The notes under the pieces were generated by a model. It saw only the letters and a list, made by a program, of their open reading frames with translations, searched no databases and had not been told where the DNA came from. Shown here in pieces: positions 43,282 to 54,395 of a DNA stretch of 64,000 bases. This stretch comes from Agaricus subrufescens. Taxonomy: Eukaryota > Basidiomycota > Agaricomycetes > Agaricales > Agaricaceae. The stretch spans positions 3,286,001 through 3,350,000 of the forward strand of contig CM057061.1 in NCBI GenBank assembly GCA_029945375.1, in the 5' to 3' direction. The number at the start of each line of letters is the position of its first letter. Position 1 is the first letter of the stretch. The position numbers were made by a program, and so were the translations under genes.

Positions 43282-44352
43282 TGGTAGCCCCTGATCATAG
43301 GATTAGAGATGAAGCTTGAAGTTTGACACATCTTATCTTCGGCCGGAACTCCCGAAATGCTGAAGGTGTTCTTTTCTCTCTTCTTATTGATCAACTAACT
43401 CACGTCACATTTGAGTAAGAAGTGAACAGCCCAGCGGTTTGGTTTGATACTAAATGGATAAGTCTCTTTCTATTCTCTTGCATGAGAATGGATGCTGAAT
43501 TATCTGCTCGCCCTCTTAGTACCACTCCAGTCCAAGTATTGGTATAAGGATAGTTTCTAGAAATACTAAAATGTCAGTCACTATTTTAAGGCTTTGGCAA
43601 TTAAGATGTTCTACCACTTTCAATGGAACAATATGACTTAGTTTGGTATAGGTGAATGCTTCACGGGGTCCATTTTGATCATGGGTTTAATCTTATAGGA
43701 GTGTGCCTTTGCGTCTAGCTTGGACACCATCTGGTGCCTCCAAAATTTGGCGGGCAGCCGAAAGGATAGAATTTGAGCCTGATAACTTGATCAATAAGCC
43801 TCCCGCTTACTCTTTGCTCACGAGGCCAGGACTGGCAGATTATGCCAGCCCCGGGGGTTGTCACAACTTCACCAGGAACATGACTGGCTGCTTACGTCAC
43901 GCTATGATCGTTTCTTCCAACCCTTCATCATTCCTCTTTAGCAACTTGAAATACGAGGAGCCCGCGGCGCGGGCCGCGCGCCCATCTTGCTTAAACGGTA
44001 AACCCCCATCCACGCGCAGGCTCCTCCTATCAGTTTTATCTCCTTTTGTTTCTAACGTCAACTCTATAGGTTTTAACGCTAGCGCTTTTGGTACTGAGGC
44101 AGATGCTACAGGCCGATGCAGTGTGGCAGCTGAAACGGTACATCCCATCTTCGATTCAGTACAAAGCATTGATTGTCAATCAGTGTTTCCTTAATCACGG
44201 TGGGGCGGCAAGCAGTGCGGCCGATCATATGGGATGGAAGCTCACTATTTGGGGTGTTCATGTGCCTCAAAACCAATGCTTCCTCATCCCATATATTTCA
44301 AAAATATCCTTAGCGTGTGTGCCTCTGATGGAATATATCATGAGACTTGTGG

Positions 44353-44360
44353 TATATAAG
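44353..44360 (+). promoter_or_regulatory. TATA box of esterase copy 2
   Basis: TATATAAG lies about 50 bp before the ATG at 44405. The corresponding TATAAA is in the same place before copy 3. Confidence 0.5.
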
Positions 44361-44404
44361 ACCTTGGGCTTATAAGCCATCCAAAGAGCGATACAGGCGT
44401 TGCA

Positions 44405-46632
44405 ATGCTTAGCGGAATTCTCATCCAGTGTCTCGCGATTGTATCCTCAACATTGGCAGCACCCGGTGCTGCTATAGGAACAACCGTTAAACTTGACTGT
44501 GATTTTTTGTGAGCGCATCATCCGCGAGTCAGGACTTACTCAGTTTTCGACAGATGGTACATTTCACGGTTCGAGGAATTTATCGACAGGAATTATATCA
44601 TACCGCGGTGTGCGATTTGCTGACCCTCCAGTTGGCAATCTTCGTTGGAGAGCCCCGGTATCACCTCCATCCACTCATTTGGGCGAAGTCGATGCTACGA
44701 AAGTTGGTGCATCCTCCAGCTTCTAATTAAATGACCGCCCATTGACTCTATTATTAGTTCGCCAATGCCTGTATTTCCGCAAAACAGTCTACTGTCAAAT
44801 CAAGGTCGGAAGACTGTCTCTTCGGTAATGTTCGTGTATCATGGTTCTTCAAAGAAACTCTATCCACAATGTTGCATAAAGGTATACATCCCAATCAATA
44901 CAGCCGTCGGAGATGCCCTTCCAGTCATGGTCTGGTTCCATGGTGAGACTATCCCTCAAGCTCTACGGGGCTTTCGAACTCTAATCTGGTTTTGAAATAG
45001 GGGGAGGATTTCAATCTGGGAATAGCCAATCGCCTCCCGAGTTGATAATGCAGTCCAGCGCGAATCCAATGATTTTCGTCTCATTCGCATATCGGCTTGG
45101 CCCATTAGGTTTCCTCGGTGTGTCCTGGTGAAATCCCAAACAACACGAATGTTAATCGATATTTATCTAGGGGGAACCGAAATTCACAAAAATGGGAACC
45201 TTAATGCAGGATTCTTAGATCAAGTGACTATTGAACTTTATCATATCGGTCTGAAATTGTGTACTAACAGATATTTTAGCGCGCAGCCCTTCGTTGGGTG
45301 CAACGCTACATATCTCAGTTTGGTGGAGACAAAGCGTAAGGTTGTTCTCTGATAACTGTGTATGTTGCTGACAGAAAAACGTTAGGAAAGTGACTATATG
45401 GGGCCAATCCGCCGGTGCTGGCTCAAACATGTTTCACGTAAGAGGTCAACCAGTTACTAAGAGCCAATATCTTACGAAAATAATAGCTGATTGCGAATCA
45501 AGGTAACAATGAGAACCTGTTTCGTGCAGCGATGGGAGATAGTCCATCTATGAGTTTCGTGCCGGCGTTCAATGACGATTACGATATCTCGATATTCAAT
45601 GACTATGCGAATTTCGCGTAAGTGACGCGATGTTCACTTGTAACAGTTGTACTAATAGAGCTTGTGGACAGAGGCTGTGGCGACCCAGGCACTGACGTGA
45701 TGAGTTGCCTACGTGCAGCTGAGGCCAATACACTCGCTTTAGCCAGTACTCGCCTTTTGGCTTCACGAACATCAACGCTTTTCATATTTGCTCCTATTGT
45801 AGATGGAAGCGTTATTACGGAGCGTCCCGTTGAGGCTTTCAAGGCTGGACGTTTTGCTCACGTCCCCGTGTTATTCGGGTCAGTGTTTCCCGTTTTAGGA
45901 CTATAAAGCGGCAGTACAATATTGACCTGTGACCCTCAGGTCAAACACAAATGACGGAGCTCATTGGTCTGCAGATATACCGAACCCATCCGGTAACACT
46001 TCAATGCCGAATGCAACTGAACAAACGGTTTTCAACTTCATCAATGGTCAATATACGACCTTCACCCAGGCCTCGGCTAATCGGGGCTTCGAATTGTATC
46101 CCCTGAGCTCGTTCAATGGATCGTTTAGTCTTCAGGGTCAGCAGATGTATGGGGAGGCAAGGTATATCTGTACGGCGGCTCTGATTTCTGGAAGTGCATC
46201 ACGTTTCAAGAAATCGTTCCAATTTCGGTGAGCTTAGAGCCAAATATCCTTAGAACCGCAACTTACGATACACAGTTATGACAACCCCCATTTAGGGTCT
46301 TTTCACAAAGACGATTTACAAGCATTCTTTACACCTCCTTCCAATGCAAACAAAAATGATGAAGCATTGTTCGAAGCCATGAGAGAATACTTTACCTCTT
46401 TCGTGACTACAGGAACCCCATCAGCCAAAAACCAAATTGAGTGGGAGGTGCGTTATATGAACCTAGTATCAATTCTACGTGTTATTGACGCCCATATTAG
46501 CCTGTCAGTTCGCCTACAGGCAGTTCACGCATCTTACTTCAGCCGGGAAATATTGCCATGGAAGCGATAAGCGATGAGTTGAATACTCATTGCAAATTTT
46601 GGCACGGGATTTCTCATGAACTCCATACATGA
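44405..46632 (+). CDS. Secreted type-B carboxylesterase/lipase, copy 2
   Basis: Thirteen exons join in phase to 527 aa: 44405-44498, 44554-44702, 44758-44829, 44882-44942, 45001-45117, 45171-45223, 45280-45335, 45386-45437, 45487-45617, 45672-45878, 45940-46227, 46276-46447 and 46501-46632. A signal peptide (about 1-19, MLSGILIQCLAIVSSTLAA) predicts secretion. Family landmarks: YRGVRFADPPVG, SEDCLF, the oxyanion motif HGGGF (125-129), nucleophile Ser209 and a His near 437. The nucleophile elbow reads GQSAG instead of the family's GESAG, and the acid position reads NDG (D336) where copy 3 has NEG. The enzyme should hydrolyse carboxylic esters outside the cell, but these changes may alter activity or specificity. 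Confidence 0.85.
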
Positions 46633-47572
46633 TATGGGATGTTGCGATCTAACAAAGGCACTGAGGTTTTCAGGGAGATAAGGTCTGTAGGCACCAGTAT
46701 GAGGTTGTCGTAAAAAAAGCTTCCACTCAGGCAATACATTAAGTTCGATCCGTAAACGTAGCTCCCTTTCATAGCGTAAAAGCCACCAATTACTCATTAA
46801 CCTTAAGCGCATTTACACAACTTGAAGGCTCAATGTCAACACTAGGACCGTATCTGGTTGATCGTTGTCTCAAATTTTGAAGTCTAATAGCAAGTCCGGC
46901 GTCGTTCTCTCCCTCCCCATCGCGAGGATAGGCTTGGCGAGACAATTATTCGGGTTTTTTAAACCCTGGTCGAAAGTCTTCAGCTCCGGCCAGCAATTCA
47001 GTTAACTCATACCAGTAGACGTGAACTTTGCCGAATCCGTTCAATCCAAAACTCAGAGATAACTGAGTTAAATTGAACGGAGTGATGCGTGATGAATTGA
47101 TCGTATATACACAAGTTCGATCTCACTGCGGATTCCAGAGAGGTGTGTTCTTGATACATAATTGTTTTCGACCCTGGTTGCATCATGGTTCTTCAATCTC
47201 GGCTCTCAGGTAAGCATTCATCACGATGTTTTTGTGGCCAATGCGACTCATCGTTGTATAATAGGTTGATAAGTTGTAATAGCTGAAACAGGAATATTCG
47301 AATGGGCTGTCTTGAAGTCAGTACTGCAGTATCAGATACCTAACACTGGCAGTTGATTGTCGATCAACGTTTCCGTTCCGCGGGTGCGGCAGACAGCATG
47401 ACAGATGGTATGGGACGGAACCTCACTGTTTGGGGTGCTCATGTGCCTCTCAATCGATGCTTCTTTGTTCCCTGTAATTCAAAATAGGCTTAGTGTGAGT
47501 GCCTCTCATGAAATGCACCATGAGATTCATTGTATAAAACCAGCCAAAGAGAAGAGTTGTACTGAAACCATA
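46633..47572. other. Intergenic region between esterases 2 and 3
   Basis: No gene seen. It holds the 3' flank of copy 2 and the promoter of copy 3. Bases 47340-47480 resemble 44160-44290 upstream of copy 2, showing that the duplication unit included the promoter. The two start codons are 3168 bp apart. Confidence 0.5.
47533..47538 (+). promoter_or_regulatory. TATA box of esterase copy 3
   Basis: TATAAA 40 bp before the ATG at 47573. Confidence 0.5.
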
Positions 47573-49807
47573 ATGCTGACTGGAATTCTCATCTGCCTCA
47601 CTATCATATCTTCAACTTTGGCGGCACCCCATGCCGCTATAGGCTCGACCGTGCAACTTGACTGTGACTTTTCATGAAAACATTGTCGACGACTCATGTC
47701 TCACACGACTCTCAACAGATGGAACATTCCATGGTCTAGAAAATCCATCGACAGGAATTATATATTTTCGTGGTGTGCGATTTGCTGACCCTCCCGTTGG
47801 TGACCTTCGTTGGAGAGCCCCAGTATCGCCCCCTTCGACCCATTTAGGCGACGTCAATGCTACGCAAGTTGGTACATCTCTAGTTTCTCTGTAGCTGTTC
47901 ATCAACGCAAGTCCTACTAGTTCGCCGATGTTTGCATCGATGCAGGCCAGACGGCTGTCAACTTAGGCACGTCGGAGGATTGTCTCTTCGGTAATGTTTG
48001 TGTACAACGATTCTTGAAAGATGTTGTAGTGACAGTTCTACCTAGGTTTATATTCCAATCAATACGGCTGTCGGGGATGCTCTTCCAGTCATGGTCTGGT
48101 TCCACGGTGAGACTACCGCACACGCTCAGAATCGGTGGTCTCCCAGAATTCTCACATGGTCCTGAAATAGGCGGAGGGTTTCAATCTGGTAATAGTCGAG
48201 CACCTCCCGAATTGATGATGCATTCGAGTGCAAATCCAATGATCTTCGTCTCATTCGCATATCGGCTTGGGCCACTAGGCTTCCTCGGTACGTTCTGGTG
48301 AAACCTAATGGTGCCTGAATGTTAACTTGCATCTTTACCTAGGTGGGAACGAGATTCACGATAACGGGGATCTTAACGCCGGACTTTTGGATCAAGTGAC
48401 TTTTCACCTCATGGGTCTGAGATTGTATGCTTACATTGATTTTAGCGTGCAGCCCTTCGTTGGGTACAACGCTACATATCTCGGTTCGGTGGAGACAAAG
48501 GGCAAGTTTGGTTCTCAATAGTCGTGTATATAGCTGACGAAACTACGTTAGGAAAGTGACTATATGGGGAGAATCTGCCGGTGCTGGCTCAACCATGTTT
48601 CATGTAAGATAACCTAAATACGATTATTTAGCCAACTTCACCTTACGCCGATCACAGCTGATTGCAAATGGAGGCAGTAGCGAAAATCTATTTCGCGCCG
48701 CGATGGGAGATAGCCCTTCTTTGAGCTTCGTGCCTGCGTTTAATGATGACTATGATGTCACGATATTCAGTGATTATGTGAATTTTGCGTGAGTAGAACG
48801 ATGTGAAACGGTGATGATCATGCTGATAGAATAGGTGAACAGGGGATGTGCCAGTCAAGACACTGATGTAATGAGCTGCCTACGTGCAGCAAAAGCTGAT
48901 ACACTTGCTTTAGCCAGTAACCGCCTTTTGGCTTCACGAACATCAACACTCTTTCTCTTTGCTCCCATTGTAGATGGAAGCGTTATTACAGAACGTCCTG
49001 TTGAAGCTTTCAAGGCTGGACATTTCGCTCATGTACCTGTTTTATACGGGTCAGTGTTGTGCTTTTTAGACCACCAAGTCATCATACAGAGCTTAATTGT
49101 GTTCCAGGTCGAATACCAACGAAGGAGCTCACTGGTCCGCGTCACTACCAGATCCGTCAGCTAACACTTCAATGCCGAACGCAACTGAACAGACTGTTTT
49201 TAACTTTATCCGTGGTCAATATACAACCTTCACCCAGACCTCTGTCAATCAGGGTTTCCAGTTGTATCCTCTAAGCTCTTTCAATGGATCGTTTAGTCTG
49301 CAGGGTCAACAAATGTATGGGGAGGCGAGGTATATTTGTACGGCGGCATTGATTTCAGGGAGTGCATCGCGTTTCAGGAATTCGTTCCAATTCCAGTGAG
49401 CTCGAAGCCATATTATCTAGTACCGGAGCTTACATTGTGCAGTTACGACAACCCCCATTTGGGATCTTTCCATGGAGATGATTTACAAGCATTCTTTACT
49501 CCCCCTTCTAACGCAGACGCAAATGATACGGCTTTGTTTGAAGCCATGAGAGAATATTTCACCGCTTTTGTTACTACGGGGACTCCGTCTGCTAGAAATG
49601 GAGTCGCGTGGAAGGTATGGTAGATCATGCTGTCATTCAAGCCATGTACTGATTTCTTTTCCACACCCATGTTAGCCTGTGAGTTCAACTACAGGAAGTT
49701 CGCGAATTCTATTCCATCCCGGAAGTGTTGCTATGGAAGCAATAAGTGATGAGTTGAATACTCATTGCAACTTTTGGCACGGAATATCTCAAGAACTTCA
49801 CGTATAA
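47573..49807 (+). CDS. Secreted type-B carboxylesterase/lipase, copy 3
   Basis: Thirteen exons in the same places as copy 2, also 527 aa: 47573-47663, 47719-47867, 47921-47995, 48046-48106, 48171-48287, 48343-48395, 48446-48501, 48552-48603, 48658-48788, 48843-49049, 49108-49395, 49443-49614 and 49676-49807. Signal peptide MLTGILICLTIISSTLAA. Catalytic residues look canonical: HGGGF (125-129), GESAG with Ser209, Glu336 in NEG and a His near 437 in FHGDDL. Intron 7 begins GC (AAAGG|GCAAGT) where copy 2 has GT. The gene looks functional. Natural substrates cannot be read from the sequence; carboxylesterases, lipases and sterol esterases share this fold. Confidence 0.88.
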
Positions 49808-51215
49808 TATAAGAAACATATGTATATGTTTGAACTTGTGTCCCGAATAAATTTGCCGAGAGGCAGTGCAATATCCATTCTTCGTCAGCCCTCACGGGTT
49901 CCCCCTTGAAGCTCAATCACGAGTCTGGCCAGATCTCCCCATGTCTTAACTAGAAGTGATCCGGTTATCTTCTATTACGTGGTATTTACCCCATTCCAAG
50001 CTATTACATTGTAACATCGTCATCTTACACTACATTTAATTGTTTGTTCTTTATGAATGGATATCTCATGAATTAACACAAGTCGAGGTTATTCTAGTCC
50101 ACCGTAATTTAGTTTCGCACTTTCCCATATTGCGAAACTGCGTGGGCGCAAATGAATCGCTGGCTGGCATCCGCAGTTGCCCCATGGCTTACATTAATGC
50201 GACTCTTAGTACAGCCCAGCAATCCCAGCCAGATGGCGTGTTGATTATCGGCTCATGAGTACTAAAAGCATTTTGCCATAACCCCAGTTCATGTACACCA
50301 GGCATGTTTCAAGCAATCACAATCTTACGAATACTGGCTAATTTGGTAGGAGTTGCCGACTTCCCGTGATTGTTTTGATGGCATGTAGTACACGCGCAAA
50401 GACAATACCTTTTCCTTTTCGCTTCCTCCCCGTTCCCTCTGATGCCGCACATACGATTCACGCGCCGCGCTAGCCAATTGAAGTTCCGGTAGGATGCCGG
50501 TACACTGCTCTTTCCTAACCCCTTTAACCGCAATTTAACCGTTCCTTGTAAGTTTTCTCACGTTCGGGCCGCCCGACATGCGGCGAGCATGTAGTCTGAG
50601 GGGTTGTCCGCGAGCTAGTTTACCGAGCAGTGGAGCTTAAAGCGCTCTAAAGTCAAGGAGATCTAGTATGACTCCGCCGTTGAAGGATGAGAAATGTTGG
50701 CCGTTCGGCACTCCGTCGAAGATCGGTAGTTCGTTAGTGTTTGAGTATCCAAGTTACCGACACCGGGATTCAGCAGCGGTTGAATGGGCTAGCGGCGCCA
50801 CCAATGTGAGGTTCGTTCCGGTATTGAATTCACTCAGTGAAGAGACAAATTATCATGAAAGAGTTGAATAACATAGGGGTGTAATAACTTTTCGAGCGAT
50901 ATCCCCCAGTTCTAAAATCAATGCCAATGTCAACTGCGTACCGTGGCATTTGACTGGCTTCTGGGTGTGAAGTGAAGTGGAAGATGAGTCCCCGGCACCC
51001 TAAAGCCATCCCAAAGCTTTCTCGGTAGAAGCCACGCTGCCAGGCAAAACTTTACGAGTTTCACGTTTCCTTGTACTCACACAGTCTGGACGGCTTGAAG
51101 GCTGAATACCGGGGTGGAGTAACTTTAGAAAGCCGGGGCGTCTATCACGAAAAAGGGACAATTGTACAAATTTATTTAGCGGACATCAAAAACTTCGGGA
51201 ACCCTCTAACATTGT
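49808..51215. other. Intergenic region
   Basis: 1.4 kb between the esterase array and the convergent ArgJ gene. It contains only short ORFs without recognisable content, no LTR or LINE tail and no tRNA-like fold that I could see. Confidence 0.5.
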
Positions 51216-52845
51216 CTAACTCCTGTAATCTCCATTGATCTTGACATATTCCTACACAACACCCATAAGCACCCCGGAAACAAAGTAAATGCCAACAGTT
51301 ACTCACATAACTGAAGTCACAAGTCCAATATGTCGCTTCGCCATCACCACGAAGACCAAGGTCAACGACAATATTTATATCCTCCTGACTCAGAATCTGC
51401 TTCGCCCGATCTTCATCAACTTGTTCGGGTTCACCGTCGACTAACACGGGAAGCGATGCGGTCCCGTCGGAAGGCTCGAAGGTAACTGAAACCTTCGTTG
51501 GGTCAATAACCGGAGCCTCCTCTGAGGCGGTGGAGGAAGAAAGGGGAACGGAACCAGTAGCCGCTAGGATACGACCCCAACTGATCGTCGGTGATTGCAG
51601 ATGAAGATGTGAGATTAGGTGGACGGGGTGAGAGTCAGTAGGAATTCCTTGGGCGAATACAGGAGAGGCTCACTTGGCGTCTTCACCAAACAAAGCCGTT
51701 TTGACCAGTGCCGAGGTCGAGATCTTGGACGCAATAGCATGAGCGTCTTTGTAATTCGGAGCACCCTAAGCACGTGGTTATGATTTGAGATACATCAAGA
51801 CATATCAGATAATGGATGTGAATGTGCATACCTTGACTCTGACGGCAACAAATTTTGTAGCCCCTTCTCCATCACGGACGACTAATTTGGCCAAATCCAC
51901 AGCGAAACTGGTCAATTCTTTTTTGAAAACCTCGTATGCATCACGATCAGTCTCCTCGTCAATCTCGTAGGCACGTCCATCACGAATAGGAGCCGCGGCA
52001 CCGTTGGCAAGTACGATGATCGTATCATTGGTAGACATGTCGCCATCAACATCGATGGAATTGAAACTTCTGTCCACGGCGTAAGTCAGGGCATTCTGCA
52101 GGCTTCGGGGCGAAACAGCTGCATCCGTCAAAATGCACCCAAGGAGCGTCGCATGGAGTTGACGCGGCGAGGATGGAGAAGAGGGGGGACCCATATTTGG
52201 ATGGATCATGCCAGCGCCTTTGTCCATTCCAGCCAACTTATACTCGACTCCATTGATAGAGAATGCGCGGGAACGTAGTTTCGGGAAAGTATCTGTAGTC
52301 ATAAAGGCTTTGGCAGCTCGCTCCCAAGCAGCGAAGTCACTACCTAGTGAGTCAGCGGCCCTACGTATGCCAGCGAGGATTTTGGAGATGGGAAGATTCT
52401 GGCCGATGACCCCCGTCGACATGACGAGAACGTCGTGCTCCGTATCTTCTTTTGATGCCCGCGATGTTGGCGGCGGAAGTAAGGCTGTGGTGTGCTTGAC
52501 CATGGCCCACGCATCATCCAGTCCTTGTTTACCAGTAACCGCGTTGGCACAACCGCTGTTGACGACGAGCCCACGTGCTCGGCCCCCATTACGAGCCAGG
52601 ACGTTGTCTGTCACGACGACGGGAGCGGCTTTGAAGGCGTTTCGCGTGAAGCATGCAGCAGCAGAGGTTGGGTGCTGAGATGTTGAGAGAACGATGCCCA
52701 AATCGAGAATATCCTTGTTTTTCTTCACACCAGCATGTATACCGGTCAGCTTGTACCCAATGGGAAACGAATGGTCGAGTAGAGTCTTGTGTAGATGAGC
52801 CTTCGAGGGGGCAGAGGAGGCCCAGCGACGGAAGACGAGGGCCAT
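51216..52845 (-). CDS. argJ: Arginine biosynthesis bifunctional ArgJ, mitochondrial
   Basis: Four exons (51832-52845, 51674-51765, 51307-51580, 51216-51251) give 471 aa, the usual fungal length. The enzyme transfers acetyl from N-acetylornithine to glutamate and often also makes N-acetylglutamate from acetyl-CoA, the cyclic arginine route in mitochondria. The start MALVFRRWASSAPSK looks like a mitochondrial presequence, so I prefer it to the in-frame ATG 10 codons upstream. Landmarks: VVNSGCANAVTG, MSTGVIGQNLP, KGAGMIHPNM, then HATLLG, where Thr233 should be the autocleavage nucleophile that separates alpha and beta chains, and later DANWGRILAATG. The last exon encodes EYVKINGDYRS-stop. A Ser/Pro loop (about 219-229) separates MIHPNM from the cleavage Thr. 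Confidence 0.92.
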
Positions 52846-53360
52846 GGCGATGAGGAAGAAAAATGGGAAAAACAAGTTAATTTATTGGACAGCGCACTTT
52901 GTGCCATTTGCTATAAACTACATGTTTTCAACGTTCTGCCAGCTCAGCACTGCGCAGAGCCTGCGCAGAACGCGGAATTTAGTCTCCCATCGCTCCGTTA
53001 CTCCAGATACAGATGCACAGCAGCCAGAGTGCAATCCGCTGACTGCATCGACGGTGAAAGGTAAAACAAGTGAAAAAATAAACATAGCATTATGTTATTC
53101 ACGTGATCCCGACCGGTAATCTATCTCAGTCGAGCCTCACGGAATCTTGATCTGAAAATATCGCGAGTTGCAGCCGCACGTCATCGGACTGTTTGGATCT
53201 AAATCTCCTCATTGGCATTCATTGGAGTCGGCGGAAATATTTTTGACCATTCTTACATATCCCCGATTCTGCTAATCAATCCCCGCCCTCCGAGTATAAA
53301 ATATGCAGGCAACAGCCTCTGGATTCCTCACCACTCTCATCCTATTCACCTTTCATCTCC
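52846..53360. promoter_or_regulatory. Divergent promoter, argJ and terpene synthase
   Basis: 515 bp shared by two divergent genes. A TATAAA at 53295-53300 lies 61 bp before the terpene synthase ATG. I see no clear TATA on the argJ side. Confidence 0.5.
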
Positions 53361-54395
53361 ATGGCCATCGAGCACTTTTCTAACCAGTCCCTTTCTCGCC
53401 AAGCTCTCGAAGATGGCGTTCGCGACGTCATCAACAGCTTCCTCTTGAAGACTGGCCAGTCTCCAAAAGCGCCACACCAACCCGACGCCCTCATCTTCGA
53501 GAAGGAATGTTGGGCCGAGGCTTATCGCCGTGGCTACGACATGAACCTCCTTTCAAAACATCTCCATGTTGGAATCCTCGTCTCCAATGCTGCATACTTC
53601 TACCTCTCTTTCGAACTCAGACTCTACATCGCATACTACACTGGTCTTATGCTTTGCGTAGACGATCATTTCGATATCCAGTCAGACGGTATTGCTCACT
53701 TTATGGAACGATACCAGAGAGGCGAGCGTCATCCCACTGACGTCCTTAACAACATCGCGGATCTACTGGCTGAAACGGCCACTTTGTATGACCCTGTCGC
53801 CACAAACCTGATAATGTGCGCTTCATTCTCATTCATGAATGCAATGGTTCTCGAACACATCACTGCTGGGATGGAGGTGAGATTCACTGTCGGTCTTCCC
53901 TTTTTCTACTCTCTTACGTCAACGTTATAGCTCCCCTCGTCAGCCAAACGGTACCCTGACTATTTACGTCTGTTCTCGGGCCTCTCTAAGGCCTACTCTA
54001 CTTTTATCTTCCGACCATCGGTCAGCGCTGCTCAATACATTCACGCCTTCCCAGAACTCGAAGACATCGTCAACTATGTCAAGTAAGTCAAAATTTCTAC
54101 CCTTTGCTACGCTCTTTATTCATGTTGTTTCAGTGATATAACATCATTCTACAAAGAAGAATTGGCTGGAGAGGATGAGAACACCGTTTCGCTCTTAGCA
54201 AAATTAAATCATCGGTCAAAACTCGACCAGATGCGTTTTTTGGCCGATAGTGTTGCTGAATCCCACCGCCGAACCACTTCTATCCTGAGAGGTAGGGGTG
54301 ATGCGGAGCGCGATTATCTGCTCTTCTGGTCCGGTTATATTCCTTTCCACGTCACGTCGAAGAGATATCGCCTTATGGAACTTGGTATCTACTAG
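53361..54395 (+). CDS. Sesquiterpene synthase, trichodiene-synthase-like
   Basis: Three exons (53361-53876, 53931-54082, 54134-54395) join in phase to 309 aa, slightly short for the family (about 320-380). The Asp-rich metal motif is DDHFD (101-105) and the second metal motif is NDITSFYKEE with N223, S227 and E231. The same N-D-x-x-S-F-Y-K-E pattern is known in trichodiene synthases. The enzyme should ionise farnesyl diphosphate with Mg2+ and cyclise it; the product cannot be predicted. It is cytosolic: no signal peptide or membrane segment is seen. It shares a promoter region with argJ. An alpha/beta hydrolase lies 2.7 kb downstream. Confidence 0.85.

Larger units (their letters stand above)
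41979..44404. other. Intergenic region with an inverted repeat
   Basis: 2.4 kb without a supportable gene. It holds the 3' flank of esterase copy 1, an AT-rich stretch around 43140-43200, two GC-rich blocks (43200-43290 and 43955-44010) carrying an 18-bp inverted repeat, and at 44160-44404 the promoter region of copy 2. That promoter region resembles the region upstream of copy 3 (47340-47572). Confidence 0.5.

Noticed and set aside
51800..52875. In-frame ATG 10 codons upstream of the chosen argJ start
   Set aside because: It would place a Phe-rich hydrophobic string before an Arg-rich mitochondrial presequence; the downstream start fits the family better.
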